Positions 52,455-60,800 of a stretch of DNA of 64,000 nt are shown one piece after another. The position numbers and the translations under genes are program-made. Positions within the stretch are counted from its first letter, which is position 1. Every line of letters starts with the position of its first letter. Source of the stretch: Skeletonema tropicum (Eukaryota; Bacillariophyta; Thalassiosirophyceae; Thalassiosirales; Thalassiosiraceae); NCBI GenBank assembly GCA_037178625.1, contig CM074128.1, forward strand, positions 1,550,001 to 1,614,000, in the 5' to 3' direction. The notes under the pieces were generated by a model. It was not told the DNA's origin. It did no database searches and was given only the letters and a program-made list of their open reading frames with translations.

Positions 52455-54788
52455 TCATTTGCTCACGTAACGATGGCTTCTCTTGCGGCCATTGTGTTGA
52501 TCATTTTCGTCATCGCTATCTGACTCCTCATCCGACTCGCTATCCGACTCCTCATCCGACTCGCTATCCGACTCCTCATCTGACCCGCTATCCGACAGGA
52601 CATCTTCTTCTTCGCTTTCACCTACACTATTGTCTTCGTCCTTCCCTTCTTTGATTGTCTTCAACTTGCCCTTCTTCCTGATTGTCTTCAACTTGCCCTT
52701 CTTCTTCTTCTTCATTCCCTTCTTCTTTGTGTTTGCTTCCGATCTATTCCCTCTAGCCATCGCAAGTATCTGATGTTTGTTGCTTTCGGTATAGGTTTCC
52801 CATGCTTCACGATGTAAAGGATGATAGCAAGTCCACTGGCAAACGGCAGTCTCGTGGACCAAGTCTGAACTCCTTCTTACCCGACGCAAAGCACCAGTCT
52901 TCCGATTTAGGATTGGTGTTTTGACTGAAAAGTTCTTTGGATGCTTCTTGTTATTCTTCTTCGCAGATGGTGCAGAGAAGCAGCAAAACCGGCGGCATCC
53001 AAGGCACATGTAGTCAGTCCTCTTGCCGCAGTGCTCACACAAACGTCGAGTGCGTTCGTCTACCTTCTTCTTCTTCCTCTTCTTCTGCCCGTCGACCACT
53101 ACACCAATAGACTCTACCTTGGCCAAGTAGATTCCTAAACATTGCTTGCATCGTTCTACATGAGTTTGCACTGGTTTCTGCCTACTTGTCCTTGGTGTTT
53201 GTCCAGACACAACTGCAGGCGCAGGCAACCCAGGAGCTTGGGGTGTCCTCTGCTTTGCTGTACTGCGACTGCGAGGCCTTCTCTCCAGTTCATGAACAGG
53301 TGCCACAGTCTGCTGCGGCAAAAGTGTAAATGGCTCCATTGGAAGCGGTGTTTCCGTACTCTCTACTCCAGTGGTACAAGCTGCAGCTTCAAAAAGTGTC
53401 TGGTCCATATGGGCCAGGACGACATCCAACAGCATATCGATCGCCAAGTCGATAGAATCCTCAAAGGCGGCGCGCTTGTTGTTGGCATTCCTACAATGAG
53501 CCAACGTTGGATACGGAAAGTCCATTTTTACATTGCACCACTGATTACCTCGATGGAAAGCGACACCAAAGTACATCAACATCCGAGCCACCGTCACGTT
53601 GTTTTCACTTCGTTGACCAAGCCTCTCCTGAAGTCTATCCAAAAGATCCGTAATAGTATCACCACCTCCCTTAAATGCATTCCAAAAAGATGTGAGGCCA
53701 GCATCAAAGCGAATGATTGGTGGAAGAGGGAAGAGAGTAGTGGTAGACTGTGGACATGTTGGATCATCATCCGTCACATTGATATTGATAGCTCTCCAAA
53801 GAGTGACTGCTGACATGAATGCAACTTCATCCATCTTCAAGTACTTCAAAGCCTTGGACTTTTTGAAAGAATCTATCCAGCCATCGGGTGGATCTGGTAC
53901 TCTTTCACCAGGTTTGTAAATCCACTGCAGGTGATCTCTGTAAATTCCAACACAGATCTTAGTGTACAACTCGATGTACCCAGTTGGAAATGCGAACATG
54001 TACATGGCCATGAGCGAAGTGTCGTTGCCAATGAGAAAAAAGCACCGATTACATTCATAGTTAGAAACATGATGAAGTATTTGCACCCTCTCATCAGCGT
54101 CTGGCACACATCTGTGGAAAAGATCCAAATGCGTTGGTTGAGTTCGAATTGCCATCTGTACCAAGTACGCTTTGTGTGTACCCATATCAACCTCACAAAT
54201 ATTCATATCATCCTCCAGAGGCGTAGACACATACTCTTTATTAATAGCCTCAATACGACTTCGTTCCTGTGCAAATGTTCGTGCCGACGCACGGCACTTA
54301 CACTCGATTGGGACGGCTATCTTTTCATCATTACCAGTATTCATTATGGCAACTCCATCTGCCGTGTCCCTCAAAAAGAAATGATGTTCTTTTTTAGTGT
54401 CTGAATCAAAATAGCCACGTCGAACTAGTCCTGGAGAGTAGACTGCTTCTACGACATCTTCACCAAAAACCTCGACACAAATATCAAAAGCTTGCTTCAT
54501 GAATGGCTTCTCGGCGCGGTGACCCAGTGCGGCGTATTTGGCTTGCCCCTCATCATTCCCTTTCCGCAGTGGTTTCATAAAAGAGCTTCTTGCAAGTTCA
54601 GTGATTGCTGCATGTTCCCCAGTAAAAACATCTTCATCTTGATCATTGGCATGTACTCCATCCACATTCTCCGCTTCATGCAATGCACCCGCCAATCTCT
54701 GACGCACAATGTCAACCCTTCCGCTCCAGGAGATGTTTGGTAAGCCACCATGGCTCTGATGAAACTCCTTCATCTCCTCGGTCGACAA
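52455..54788 (-). CDS. SAP-like/YqaJ-like PD-(D/E)XK nuclease protein of TIR element
   Basis: Open frame of 777 codons. Its first triplet is TTG (54788); the first ATG is at 54773. Residues 3-34 (TEEMKEFHQSHGGLP, then SGRVDIVRQRLAG) resemble a SAP DNA-binding helix pair. Residues about 85-215 fit a YqaJ/lambda-exonuclease-type fold: LGHRAEKPFMKQ (Glu93), LRDTADGVAI (Asp144), VPIECKCRA (Glu162, Lys164) and HKAYLVQMAI (Gln211), i.e. the E...D...ExK...Q signature. A middle helical region includes FKGGGDTITDLLDRL. Then a Cys cluster: C547/C550, CEHC (584-587), CLGC (595-598), CC (602-603) and CQWTCYHPLH (650-659), like the zinc-ribbon tail of piggyBac-type proteins. The C-terminus is Lys-rich then acidic (repeated SDEESDSE). 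Expected to cut or process DNA, probably for the element's movement. Exact family unknown. Confidence 0.65.
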   Translation of the reverse strand: MSTEEMKEFHQSHGGLPNISWSGRVDIVRQRLAGALHEAENVDGVHANDQDEDVFTGEHAAITELARSSFMKPLRKGNDEGQAKYAALGHRAEKPFMKQAFDICVEVFGEDVVEAVYSPGLVRRGYFDSDTKKEHHFFLRDTADGVAIMNTGNDEKIAVPIECKCRASARTFAQERSRIEAINKEYVSTPLEDDMNICEVDMGTHKAYLVQMAIRTQPTHLDLFHRCVPDADERVQILHHVSNYECNRCFFLIGNDTSLMAMYMFAFPTGYIELYTKICVGIYRDHLQWIYKPGERVPDPPDGWIDSFKKSKALKYLKMDEVAFMSAVTLWRAININVTDDDPTCPQSTTTLFPLPPIIRFDAGLTSFWNAFKGGGDTITDLLDRLQERLGQRSENNVTVARMLMYFGVAFHRGNQWCNVKMDFPYPTLAHCRNANNKRAAFEDSIDLAIDMLLDVVLAHMDQTLFEAAACTTGVESTETPLPMEPFTLLPQQTVAPVHELERRPRSRSTAKQRTPQAPGLPAPAVVSGQTPRTSRQKPVQTHVERCKQCLGIYLAKVESIGVVVDGQKKRKKKKVDERTRRLCEHCGKRTDYMCLGCRRFCCFSAPSAKKNNKKHPKNFSVKTPILNRKTGALRRVRRSSDLVHETAVCQWTCYHPLHREAWETYTESNKHQILAMARGNRSEANTKKKGMKKKKKGKLKTIRKKGKLKTIKEGKDEDNSVGESEEEDVLSDSGSDEESDSESDEESDSESDEESDSDDENDQHNGRKRSHRYVSK
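52520..52585. repeat. 24-bp minisatellite encoding acidic repeats
   Basis: About 2.5 copies of a 24-bp unit (CTCATCCGACTCGCTATCCG plus ACTC) in the 3' end of the nuclease ORF, producing the repeated Ser-Asp-Glu-Glu pattern. In-frame because the unit is a multiple of three. Confidence 0.6.
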
Positions 54789-55068
54789 GATATTTCACCT
54801 CCTTCTTAGCCTGCTCATAGCTAACATCACTTGACTCGTTGAATGTTATCTCAGGGTGGATGATGTCTGCACGCTGTTCTTTCCATTTTTGGAGATTAGG
54901 CGGCCAATTGCCAAAACTAAAATTTGTAAAATCATCATTGAGAGAGTCCTCCGGATCCTTCTCCTCCTCGTCTGCGAGCTTCCCACCCAATGAGAAGTCT
55001 TGACCGTGAGCGGCAATGATGTCATCTTCATCATCGTACAGGTCCGAATCAAAGACATCGTCGTCCAT
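54712..55068 (-). CDS. acidic N-terminal ORF of TIR element
   Basis: 118 aa, ATG at 55068. Strongly acidic (MDDDVFDSDLYDDEDD, ADEEEKDPEDSLNDDF), then NWPPNLQKWKEQRADIIHPE. Overlaps the nuclease frame by 77 nt in a different phase. Its end (EVKYL|VDRG) and the start of the other frame (L|STEEMKEFHQSHGG) would read as one continuous SAP-like helix if the ribosome or the splicing machinery shifted frame there. So the two may be one protein made by frameshift or intron removal, or a genuine mutation in this copy. Function otherwise unknown. Confidence 0.5.
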   Translation of the reverse strand: MDDDVFDSDLYDDEDDIIAAHGQDFSLGGKLADEEEKDPEDSLNDDFTNFSFGNWPPNLQKWKEQRADIIHPEITFNESSDVSYEQAKKEVKYLVDRGDEGVSSEPWWLTKHLLERKG

Positions 55069-55472
55069 CTTTCCTCGTTGTATCTGCCGCCCCTACAAGC
55101 TCCCTTTACCGCTTTCTCTCATCGGCATGTCACACTGCCGACACACACACACAACACGTGATTACAGTATTAATACGGCGTCTATACGACTTCACCAGGG
55201 CAATAAACCAAGCCACTAGCTGCCGCTGAGGGTGTCCTTGGTAAGGCTTGGGTCTCGGAGGCGTTGGGTGCCGACATCTTTTGTGGATGACACCTTCTCC
55301 CGGCTCAAAAGTAAGGCGGGTGACGTGCAGACGTCGAAAAAAAATACATACAGAAATGCTAGCGTAGAGAGCCAAGAAATGCTTTTCACAGCAAAAAAAG
55401 CTAGGAACCATCCCATCGGACCTTGGTGATGGCAACAGAAGCCTCTTTAGCTTTATTATCTACCTTATTGCT
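55069..55472. other. right subterminal region of TIR element
   Basis: About 400 bp upstream of the acidic ORF, presumably its promoter. CACACACACACAACACGTG (55142-55160) is a short CA run with a CACGTG box. No gene seen. Confidence 0.35.
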
Positions 55473-55554
55473 TGAGCGTCCCATTTTGGGACTCTCAAAA
55501 TCGAGAGTCCCAAAATGGGACGCTCGATAGTTTAAAAATCTCATCATGGATATA

Positions 55555-55778
55555 AGGGTGAATAATGATAAGATGGGGTGCCACTTGAAGACACAGTCCG
55601 TGACGAGGATCTCAAATCTCAAAAATCAGATGAAGATCTTCATCACAACACTCAAAAAGCTTGCTTTCCTTTCCAACTTCTTCCTTCTTCCCACTTCCGT
55701 TCCGCTATCCGCTACTTCCTATATCCACGATGACTCTGACAATGTATAAATATAAAGTTGGTATGAAATGGTAATAAA
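55555..55778. other. upstream region of PH-LRAT gene
   Basis: 224 bp between the element's right end and the next ATG. ATGTATAAATATAAAG (55741-55756) is a TATA-like sequence 23-38 bp before the ATG. Nothing else seen. Confidence 0.35.
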
Positions 55779-57785
55779 ATGAATAAGTTCAGATCGAAAA
55801 TCGGTGCATCTCTGGGGGCAAAGAGCCAAGCCACAGAAGAAGATTATGGCGACAACATCGGCAGCAGCGTCGCCAATGACTCAAATAACAATCAATACTG
55901 GCAAGTGAAACCTCCATCAGATGATCTGGATAATTTCATGTGGGGTAGCACCGGCTTGCCTCAGGCACCTCCACGATTTAACAAACAATGGGCAAAGAAG
56001 AAGAAGAAGGGTGGTGTGGAGGGAAATTTTACTGATGATGCAAGTGCTACAATGCAATGTCCGAGTAATGTGCAACAACAAAATGGTGATGAATGCAATA
56101 ATAATAATAACAATGACAAAGCAAGTGCTGCCGAAGGAAGCAGTGACAATATCCTCTCTGCTCTCGAACATCCTGCCATCCCAGATGAAATTATACTCGA
56201 AGAAATTGTCTGGAAGCAACGTGGTGGATTTGGCAAATATGCACTGAACGTGTTGCAACATGAATGGGAACAACGTCGATTAGCATTATTCAGATCTGGT
56301 AAATTACGATATTATGAACTACCCTCGAACGGCATGGAGGGGGTCAAGTATGATCCAAAGCATGCGGTTGATCCTGAGAAGAGTCCATGGGTATTTGATA
56401 GTAAGCAAGAACCACGAGGGGAGATGGATTTGCGACCGGGAGCGTATAGTAACATAGCGGATCATCAACACGACAGTAACAATGTCTTGAAGAGAATGGG
56501 AAGTTTGATGCACCAAAATCATAGTGATACAACATCTTCGAGCTTGTCGAGAGATGTCAAAGTGCAGGCAAGAAAACGTAGTGAGCAGCCTGGCCCAACC
56601 CCGTTTGAGATTGACGTCATACGGAGAGATACAACGTGGAGATTTTGTTTCGCATCCCAATCGATTCAGATTCAGTGGCTTGATATGCTTAAGAACATTG
56701 CTGCTGATCCGCTCACTGACGAAGAGAGAGAAGCACTTGGTGGATTGGATGGGGAAGGTCTTGATGCAGATCATGGGTTTGAGCCTGGTGATCATATCAT
56801 ACGATGGGAGATGCTTCCAATTATGTATCCCATCCAAATTCACGGCATTGTATTGGAAGCTGGAAAGAACTTGGTTATTATTGCTGACTTTGGTCTCGCA
56901 TCATATGATAGTCACGGCGGTGCTAGTAAAGATCTCAACACATGGTCTAATGACGGCAAAGAGGACTCAAATGATATGATCTTGCAGGCCTGGGAGAAGA
57001 TTAAGCCCAAGGAGAAGAAGAGGCTCAACGTGATTGCTGTGACAGATCCAAAAGAAATTAGAAAGTGGACCAAGATCAAATATGGTGATCAGGTGGAAAC
57101 CAAACAAAAGAAGGGCTTCCTCTCGAAATTTCTCCCTGGTTCCAAAGCTGAAAAGGATACTGATATCAGTGAAGCAAAGGACAAAGAAACCGATGCCGAT
57201 GAAGAATCTGTAGATGAAACTGATGACAATTCTGACATTCAAGAATGTGATAGTGCAGAGCCAGAGTGGTTTCAACAACGAGCGCCCAAGAAACCAACAA
57301 AACAAAAGGACGAACAGTCAGTATTTTCGATAGATCAGCTGGAGGAACAAAAGAATGAATTACCCAAGTCTGATTCAGCCAAACTTGTGCTAGCGAGGAC
57401 TCATTTCATTCTTGAGAATGAGCATTTGTTACCTCCATACCATGTGTTCTATTCCAATTCCGAATGTATAGCAGTTTGGGCAAAGACGGGTAGATGGTCA
57501 ACTCTTCAGGCAGCTGTCTATTTGGTATCAAGCTCTGTTGGCTTTGGAAAGTCAGCAACTATGCTCACAATCTCTGTTGCTGCTGCTCACATGATACTTG
57601 TCCCTGCCCTCGCCGTCGGAGGACTTGCGGTTGTTGGTGCACCATTGCTCTACTTGAAGAAAAGTCAAGAGAAATGGGACAAGGCAACGATGTTGTTGAC
57701 TGACAAATTTTGGATGCAAGCCGAGAACGAGGTCTTCATAGAGGCAATAGAATATTGGGGTGATAGAGGTACTCGTAAAGGATAA
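55779..57785 (+). CDS. PH domain protein with LRAT/NC-like domain
   Basis: Single-exon 668 aa. Residues about 141-310 fit a PH domain interrupted by a disordered loop: EEIVWKQRGGFGKYAL...WEQRRLALFRSGKLRYYE at the front, TPFEIDVIRRDTTWRFCFAS and the closing helix IQIQWLDMLKNIA. Residues about 335-625 fit an LRAT/NC (NlpC/P60-superfamily) domain split by a charged insert: IRWEMLPIMYPIQIHGIVLE with His355, ending VIIADFGL, then THFILENEHLLPPYHVFYSNSECIAVWAKTGRW with the likely nucleophile Cys563 (family: N-C-E-H-F). A hydrophobic C-terminal segment (about 595-627) could anchor it. LRAT-type enzymes are thiol acyltransferases or phospholipases. Substrate unknown. The PH part suggests phosphoinositide membrane targeting. 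Converges with CHD (90 bp). Confidence 0.65.
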   Translation: MNKFRSKIGASLGAKSQATEEDYGDNIGSSVANDSNNNQYWQVKPPSDDLDNFMWGSTGLPQAPPRFNKQWAKKKKKGGVEGNFTDDASATMQCPSNVQQQNGDECNNNNNNDKASAAEGSSDNILSALEHPAIPDEIILEEIVWKQRGGFGKYALNVLQHEWEQRRLALFRSGKLRYYELPSNGMEGVKYDPKHAVDPEKSPWVFDSKQEPRGEMDLRPGAYSNIADHQHDSNNVLKRMGSLMHQNHSDTTSSSLSRDVKVQARKRSEQPGPTPFEIDVIRRDTTWRFCFASQSIQIQWLDMLKNIAADPLTDEEREALGGLDGEGLDADHGFEPGDHIIRWEMLPIMYPIQIHGIVLEAGKNLVIIADFGLASYDSHGGASKDLNTWSNDGKEDSNDMILQAWEKIKPKEKKRLNVIAVTDPKEIRKWTKIKYGDQVETKQKKGFLSKFLPGSKAEKDTDISEAKDKETDADEESVDETDDNSDIQECDSAEPEWFQQRAPKKPTKQKDEQSVFSIDQLEEQKNELPKSDSAKLVLARTHFILENEHLLPPYHVFYSNSECIAVWAKTGRWSTLQAAVYLVSSSVGFGKSATMLTISVAAAHMILVPALAVGGLAVVGAPLLYLKKSQEKWDKATMLLTDKFWMQAENEVFIEAIEYWGDRGTRKG

Positions 57786-57875
57786 GCGATTTAAATTATA
57801 TAAAATCAACAAGTCGTGCTGATGAACAATCCACATATATAGCACATACGAGAAATAATGGATACAAACTCAGAC

Positions 57876-60800
57876 CTATGGCTTCTTGACATCAATAATC
57901 TCAACATCACTATCATCCTGAGCAGGTTCCGGCGATGTAGGTGGTGTTTTTCTGGTAGCCGCGGGAGTGGTCTTCTGGAAGAAAGCTTTCAAACCGGATT
58001 GGATGCCCCCTCCTGATTTCTTCTTCTTCGTTGGCCCTTTGGCACTAGGGGCTTCAACTTCTCCACTCTTCCTCTTGGCCTGTTTCTTTTTCACAAGGTT
58101 CATCATCTCTTCAGAGTCGTCTAGAGCATGAAGTTCGCGAGTCAAGTGGTTGATACGGCTTTGAACTGCGGCACGAGTAAATGCTTTTTTGTCTTCTTCA
58201 GTCCCCTCACTTAGTTTGGAGCAGAATGAATAGTCGTGATCTATCATGCTATCGAATCCACCATATCCAAAGTCGAGGATGCCAACAAGTAAATCGACGT
58301 CATCTTGACAAGCAGAACTACTTTCGCCTTGACTTTTATTCCACCACGACGGGCGATCTTCCCACTCGGTGCTCGTAAAGCTGGATTGCTTCAGTACTTT
58401 GGGAACCAGGTCGTTTTGCAATCGGGCCCGATCATTTTTGAGGAAAATTGATCGAAGTCTAGTCTGTTGCGCAATCTGAATAAACACGGTCCGACAGTCA
58501 CGTTTGGTCATGATAGCCGCATCGTGTGACTGGGAGTGGTCCTTTGCAGGAGTGATACTCGTTTTTGATTGAACGCTGCCTGCTATGTCTAAAATCCCGA
58601 ACGGCTCTGCCCACCTCTGCATCTCTTTCGACATCCAATGAATGACTTTCGTACCTAAACCATTTTCGGACTTGTTGAGTGCGCGAATCTTCTTTTCGCC
58701 CACGTATTGAAGGTCGACAGGCCCCATTTGCTTTCTGAGAGCCTCGAGAAGCATGATAGCACGTTTCGCGAACATTAGGGGATCGCTAGAGTAAGTAGCG
58801 GCTTCTTCCTTGGTTAGTTGTTTCGCTTCACGGTCTAGTGAATACAAACATGATGAGGTTAGCAACATTATTATTGTTCAACACATGACAAGCATGTCAC
58901 ATTCACTTACCCTTTTCTAGCACAGCAATTTCACTAGTTAGTTTGTTCCTCGCTGATTCAGACATATCACCACTATTGGAGAAAAGTTCGACCTTTGACT
59001 GGAGCTTCTTCTCTGCAATCTTCAACCAGACATCGGCAGCAGCTTCCATGATGCCCGCCATTGCAAAGAAGTAAATGCGGAAATCATCTTCGATAATTGC
59101 TAATTCATTGGTGACAAGTGAAGCCCAGTTTTTAGCATCGAACACCGGTAAGCCCTGAGACGACAGAACAGTCAGCATGAGGATTTCTGTCGACGTAAGT
59201 AACAAGCATTTCGCAATTCCGTCTTCGTTGTCGTCCTTCAACGAAGCTAACGCGCGATTGAGAGCAGCGTCGGCAGGAGTAAAAACCTTCTTCTTCTTTT
59301 GCTTTGTCTGAGCTGTCTTTTCAGCCTTCTCAATCTTCTCAACTGGGAATACTGAGTCTGTGGCGGCCTTAGGATGAACCGGATCCTTCCCTAGCATTAC
59401 TCTCAACACATTCTTAGCAGCGCGTGGGCTCTTCCTGCTGTGCTCGAAATATAGCTGAACATTCTTTCGAATTCGCTCCAGCTCTGCCTTTTGCTCGTCA
59501 CTTCCTTCCAAGTTGCTAAGGTCTTTGATCCTCTGATCTATTTCGTCAAAGATCATAGTAGTGTAATCTTTCATTTGCTGAGATTTTGTACCCTGTTTTA
59601 ACTTCAAGTTGCCTCTGATCATTTCAACAAGAAGGACGTTATTCCGATTGGCTTGGTCCAGCACACAATATCCGTGATCTGGAGCAATATCCCCATCTTG
59701 GGTTGCAGATGGGGTGTCATCCTTATCTTCTTCAAAGCCCCCATCTTTACCCATGAATGATAGAACTAGTTTTCTAGCACGTTTCAACAATTTTTTTCGC
59801 GGCGGTAGGTCTTCACATTCATCTTGCTTCTTGTTTTTCTTCGGTTTGAGCAACGCCTTCAACTTCTTCTCTCTCACCTTCCAATCAGCAGTCTCGGATG
59901 AATCTTCATCGACTGCATCTTGTCGTAGGGCATATGATGTAATCAAGCGTTCGCTAATCTCATTTAGATCAGCAGCAGGTATGCAGTCTGAATATGTAGC
60001 GCTCAGTGGCTTCAAAAAGGCGGCAGCTCTCGAGGCGATATTATAAAGTTGGTCGAACTCTTCTTTGAATTTTTCATCGTCCTGAGTGTCATTTTCGTCT
60101 CCATTTTCTTCCGACTTAGCTTTTTCAGTGGCCTCGAAAGGAGCGCCCCATTTAATTTCTTTGTCATTTGCTATGGCCATTGCTGACGTACTCTTATCAG
60201 GCCAACCGTGTTTAGCACTTGCACGAATCAAGATAGCATCATGAAGTGCTGTCCACCCCGGGTGAGGAAGACCTACTTTTGGACTAATCTTGATCAGCTT
60301 CGCCAACATATTGTTGCGCTCTTCGATTGAGGCATCCGATGGAAGATTTGAGTCTGCTGAAGATATCATTTCGTGCAAAGAATGGCAGTATTTCAGTTGA
60401 CTGAGCGTCCTCTTATTCAGTGAAAGACGATTGCCCGTCTTGCGATCTGCCAATAACTGGAGAGGGGCGCAATCAAGCAGGAAAAGCTTGAGAGACTCCA
60501 GAGTTATATTACTGGTGTCCAGAGTTGAAGCTGGATGAAGGTCTTCACTTGGTTTGCAAGTGGCATGAACAGACGAGATGATGGAGCTGACCATCTTGGC
60601 CAGTTCAGGATGGAAACGAGGTGCAGCATCAAGTACAGCAGATATTGATTTCACCGTATCCCCTTTGTAAGTGTACACTTTCCTCCCTGATTTGTCATTT
60701 TCTTCTTTCCAGCCCCTTGTCCTCAGAGCCGGCCACAAGTTTTCATTGAACTCGGCCGCTAATTTCAGCTGAACTGGGCTTTCTTTTTTGTCTTTCTTGT

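Larger units (their letters stand above)
51958..55554. mobile_element. 3.6-kb TIR element encoding a YqaJ-like nuclease protein
   Basis: Outer inverted repeats: TATATCCATGATGAGATTTT-AAAC (51958-51981) against 55554-55530, identical apart from one extra T. Inner inverted repeats: a 24-bp block at 52006-52029 (GAGAGTCCCAAAATGGGACG then CTCA) identical to the reverse complement of 55473-55496. The block is itself a near-palindrome (GTCCCA-AAA-TGGGAC). The right end has one extra palindromic copy (55501-55528). Target duplication may be TA but is ambiguous because the end is TATA. Two minus-strand ORFs fill it (54712-55068 and 52455-54788). No DDE transposase motif was recognised. It sits between the divergent VPS13 and PH-LRAT genes, 225 bp from the latter's ATG. 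Confidence 0.65.

Noticed and set aside
53142..53813. 223-codon plus-strand ORF inside the TIR element
   Set aside because: Antisense to the nuclease ORF with PD-(D/E)XK and Cys motifs. Cys/Trp-rich shadow composition.
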